Part shown: one piece after another, positions 13,650-14,985 of the stretch
Layout of the letters: each line of letters begins with the position of its first letter
Numbering within the stretch: position 1 is the first letter of the stretch
Assembly: GCA_002898115.1 (NCBI GenBank)
Contig: BDTL01000099.1
Span: forward strand, 1-14,985
Source: a bacterium BMS3Bbin02
GTDB lineage: Bacteria > Actinomycetota > Acidimicrobiia > Spongiisociales > UBA5794
Length of the DNA: 14,985 nt
Reading direction: 5' to 3'
Program-made: the position numbers and the translations under genes
The notes under the pieces: generated by a model
Seen by the model: the letters and a program-made list of their open reading frames with translations, nothing else
What the model was told of the DNA's origin: nothing
The model's database searches: none

Positions 13650-14985
13650 ATGCCCAAACTCGCACTTCTTGACGGCCATTCGCTCGCGTATCGAGCGTTC
13701 TATGCTCTTCCAGATACGCTTGCGACACCAGCGGGTCAGGTGACAAACGCTGTCTTCGGTTTCACGTCCATGTTGATCAAGCTGATCGACGAGGAGCGAC
13801 CGGACGCGATCTGTGTTGCCTGGGATGTGCGAGGCGGCTCCTTTCGCAACGATCAGTATCCGGAGTACAAGGCCCAGCGTCAGTCCCCTCCGGACCTGTT
13901 CAGAGAGCAGCTTCCGCTGATCGAGGAAGTGTTGGACTCGCTCGGCATCAGTCAGGTGAAGGCACCGGGGTTTGAGGCTGATGATGTGCTCGCGACACTC
14001 GCCGTTCGAGCGAAGGACGAGGGATGGGAGGCGGTCGTTGTTACCGGCGATAGGGATGCATTCCAACTCCCGGGTGACGGCATCCGTGTCATGTACACGC
14101 TGCGGGGAGTATCTGACACTGCAGACGCCACCGCTGCCTGGATCGAAGAGCGTTACGGCGTCACGCCCGGTCAGTATCTCGACTACGCCGCGCTGCGCGG
14201 GGACAAGTCGGATAATCTTCCCGGTGTGCCGGGGGTAGGGGAGAAAACCGCCGCTCGCCTGATCTCGTCGTACGGTTCGCTTGAGGGTGTGTTCGACCAC
14301 GTTGATGATCAGACCCCGAAACTGCGCCAGAACCTTGTTGAGAACGAAACACGCGCATTTTTGAACCGGGATCTCATGCGCCTCGTACGTGACGTGCCGA
14401 TTGCGATGGACCTCGTTCTTGATTCTCTGATGTTTGGGGAGTTCGCCCGCGACGAGGCTCGGAGTGTGTTCGACGATCTCGCCTTCCTCACGCTGTGGGA
14501 GAGACTTGTCGCAATAGAGGGTGGAGCGACCCCGACCGATGTCCTCGATGTCGATGTTCGCACTGCGTCCGCCGCTGACATTGCGCAACTCGCCAACCAA
14601 CCAATTCCGATTGCGGTCGTCACCGACGCCGGCGAGATCGTCGGTATCACAGCAGCGCGGTCCGAGTCGGACGCGTTCTTTATTCCGGTTGACCTCTTCG
14701 GTGTGTTTGTCGAAGTGGCGGGTGCAGGAATTGTCGGCCATGACGTCAAGAAGATTGTTCGTCTTCTTCTCGATCGAGACCTCGCGGTACCTCGGATCGT
14801 GTTTGACACAGCGCTGGCGGCGTACCTGATTCATCCAGGCCAAAGGGTGCCGACCCTGGACGTCCTAGCCGAGCGCGAGCTTGGTGTCATACTGGTTACG
14901 GAAGATGATTCCCAGGCGCCAAACCAGGGAGCGTTCGATTTCGAGGGAGCCGGCGGACCGGACCTTGACGCCGCGGGGAGGCGCG
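13650..14985 (+). CDS. polA: DNA polymerase I, N-terminal part (runs off window)
   Basis: The frame is open from the ATG to the window edge, 445 codons of about 900 expected. The 5'-3' exonuclease/flap domain (about 1-290) is intact: D8 in LLDGHSLAYRAFYALP, the arch FRNDQYPEYKAQR, EADDVLATLA (109-117), TGDRDAFQL (D134, D136), and RGDKSDNLPGVPGVGEKTA with D185, D188 and the helix-hairpin-helix. The following domain (from about 300) corresponds to the 3'-5' exonuclease fold but lacks the DxE metal motif: where E. coli has FDTET this protein has VVTDAGEIVG (about 323-332), and the second motif reads GHDVKKIVRLL. Proofreading is therefore predicted absent, as in Taq and several actinobacterial Pol I. 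The polymerase domain lies beyond the window. Confidence 0.96.
   Translation, partial: MPKLALLDGHSLAYRAFYALPDTLATPAGQVTNAVFGFTSMLIKLIDEERPDAICVAWDVRGGSFRNDQYPEYKAQRQSPPDLFREQLPLIEEVLDSLGISQVKAPGFEADDVLATLAVRAKDEGWEAVVVTGDRDAFQLPGDGIRVMYTLRGVSDTADATAAWIEERYGVTPGQYLDYAALRGDKSDNLPGVPGVGEKTAARLISSYGSLEGVFDHVDDQTPKLRQNLVENETRAFLNRDLMRLVRDVPIAMDLVLDSLMFGEFARDEARSVFDDLAFLTLWERLVAIEGGATPTDVLDVDVRTASAADIAQLANQPIPIAVVTDAGEIVGITAARSESDAFFIPVDLFGVFVEVAGAGIVGHDVKKIVRLLLDRDLAVPRIVFDTALAAYLIHPGQRVPTLDVLAERELGVILVTEDDSQAPNQGAFDFEGAGGPDLDAAGRR

Noticed and set aside
13362..14843. A 493-codon open frame on the - strand
   Set aside because: It lies antisense to the end of tadG and to polA, which has all its family motifs in the + frame. 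The peptide has no domain character and crosses the tadG-polA boundary; it is a shadow of GC-rich codon use.
1..14985. Mobile elements, CRISPR arrays, toxin-antitoxin or defence systems
   Set aside because: No transposase, integrase, terminal inverted repeats, regularly spaced repeats or nuclease pairs were found. The tRNA gene has no partial duplicate nearby that would mark an integration site.

Overview
The window reads as an ordinary chromosomal segment of a moderately GC-rich bacterium, most likely an actinobacterium. Support for this is the actinobacterial look of the proteins (sensor kinase H-box, PolA, TrpB), a tRNA gene without an encoded CCA end, frequent GTG starts and several leaderless-looking promoters. 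A separate trpF gene argues against Streptomyces- or Mycobacterium-type actinomycetes, which use PriA instead. A deeper lineage such as Acidimicrobiia is my best guess, by inference only. I see no insertion sequence, phage gene, CRISPR array or defence module.

Left end (1-1574): the C-terminal end of a MATE-type multidrug exporter runs in from the left on the + strand. It converges on, and physically overlaps, a complete MFS transporter on the - strand. A 156-bp divergent gap follows.

Centre (1575-10648, all +): a CcdA-like thiol-disulfide membrane protein; trpE; a YgfZ/GcvT-like folate-binding protein overlapping trpE; an OmpR-type response regulator with an abutting sensor histidine kinase; a small monohaem c-type cytochrome lipoprotein; then trpC, trpF, trpB and trpA, which are tightly packed with ATGA overlaps at F/B and B/A. 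The tryptophan genes are therefore split by four genes, and trpG and trpD are not in the window. TrpE has the PIAGT motif of anthranilate synthase rather than PIKGT of aminodeoxychorismate synthase, and it keeps the LLES motif for tryptophan feedback. Redox and electron-transfer genes (ccdA, cytochrome c) and a sensor system share the neighbourhood and possibly the transcripts.

Right part (10649-14985): a 294-bp gap with three hairpins, the last a perfect 14-bp stem capped by GCAA; a tRNA-Leu(CAA) on the - strand; a 93-residue coiled-coil protein; an orphan tadE-tadG pair behind a promoter with an overlapping palindrome; and the first 445 codons of polA, whose 5'-nuclease domain is intact and whose proofreading domain looks dead.

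No clearly new system is evident. The points most worth a second look are the repeated -10-N6-ATG leaderless promoter arrangement, the interrupted trp cluster, the large cysteine-paired ectodomain of the orphan TadG, and the 191-bp convergent overlap of two transporter genes.
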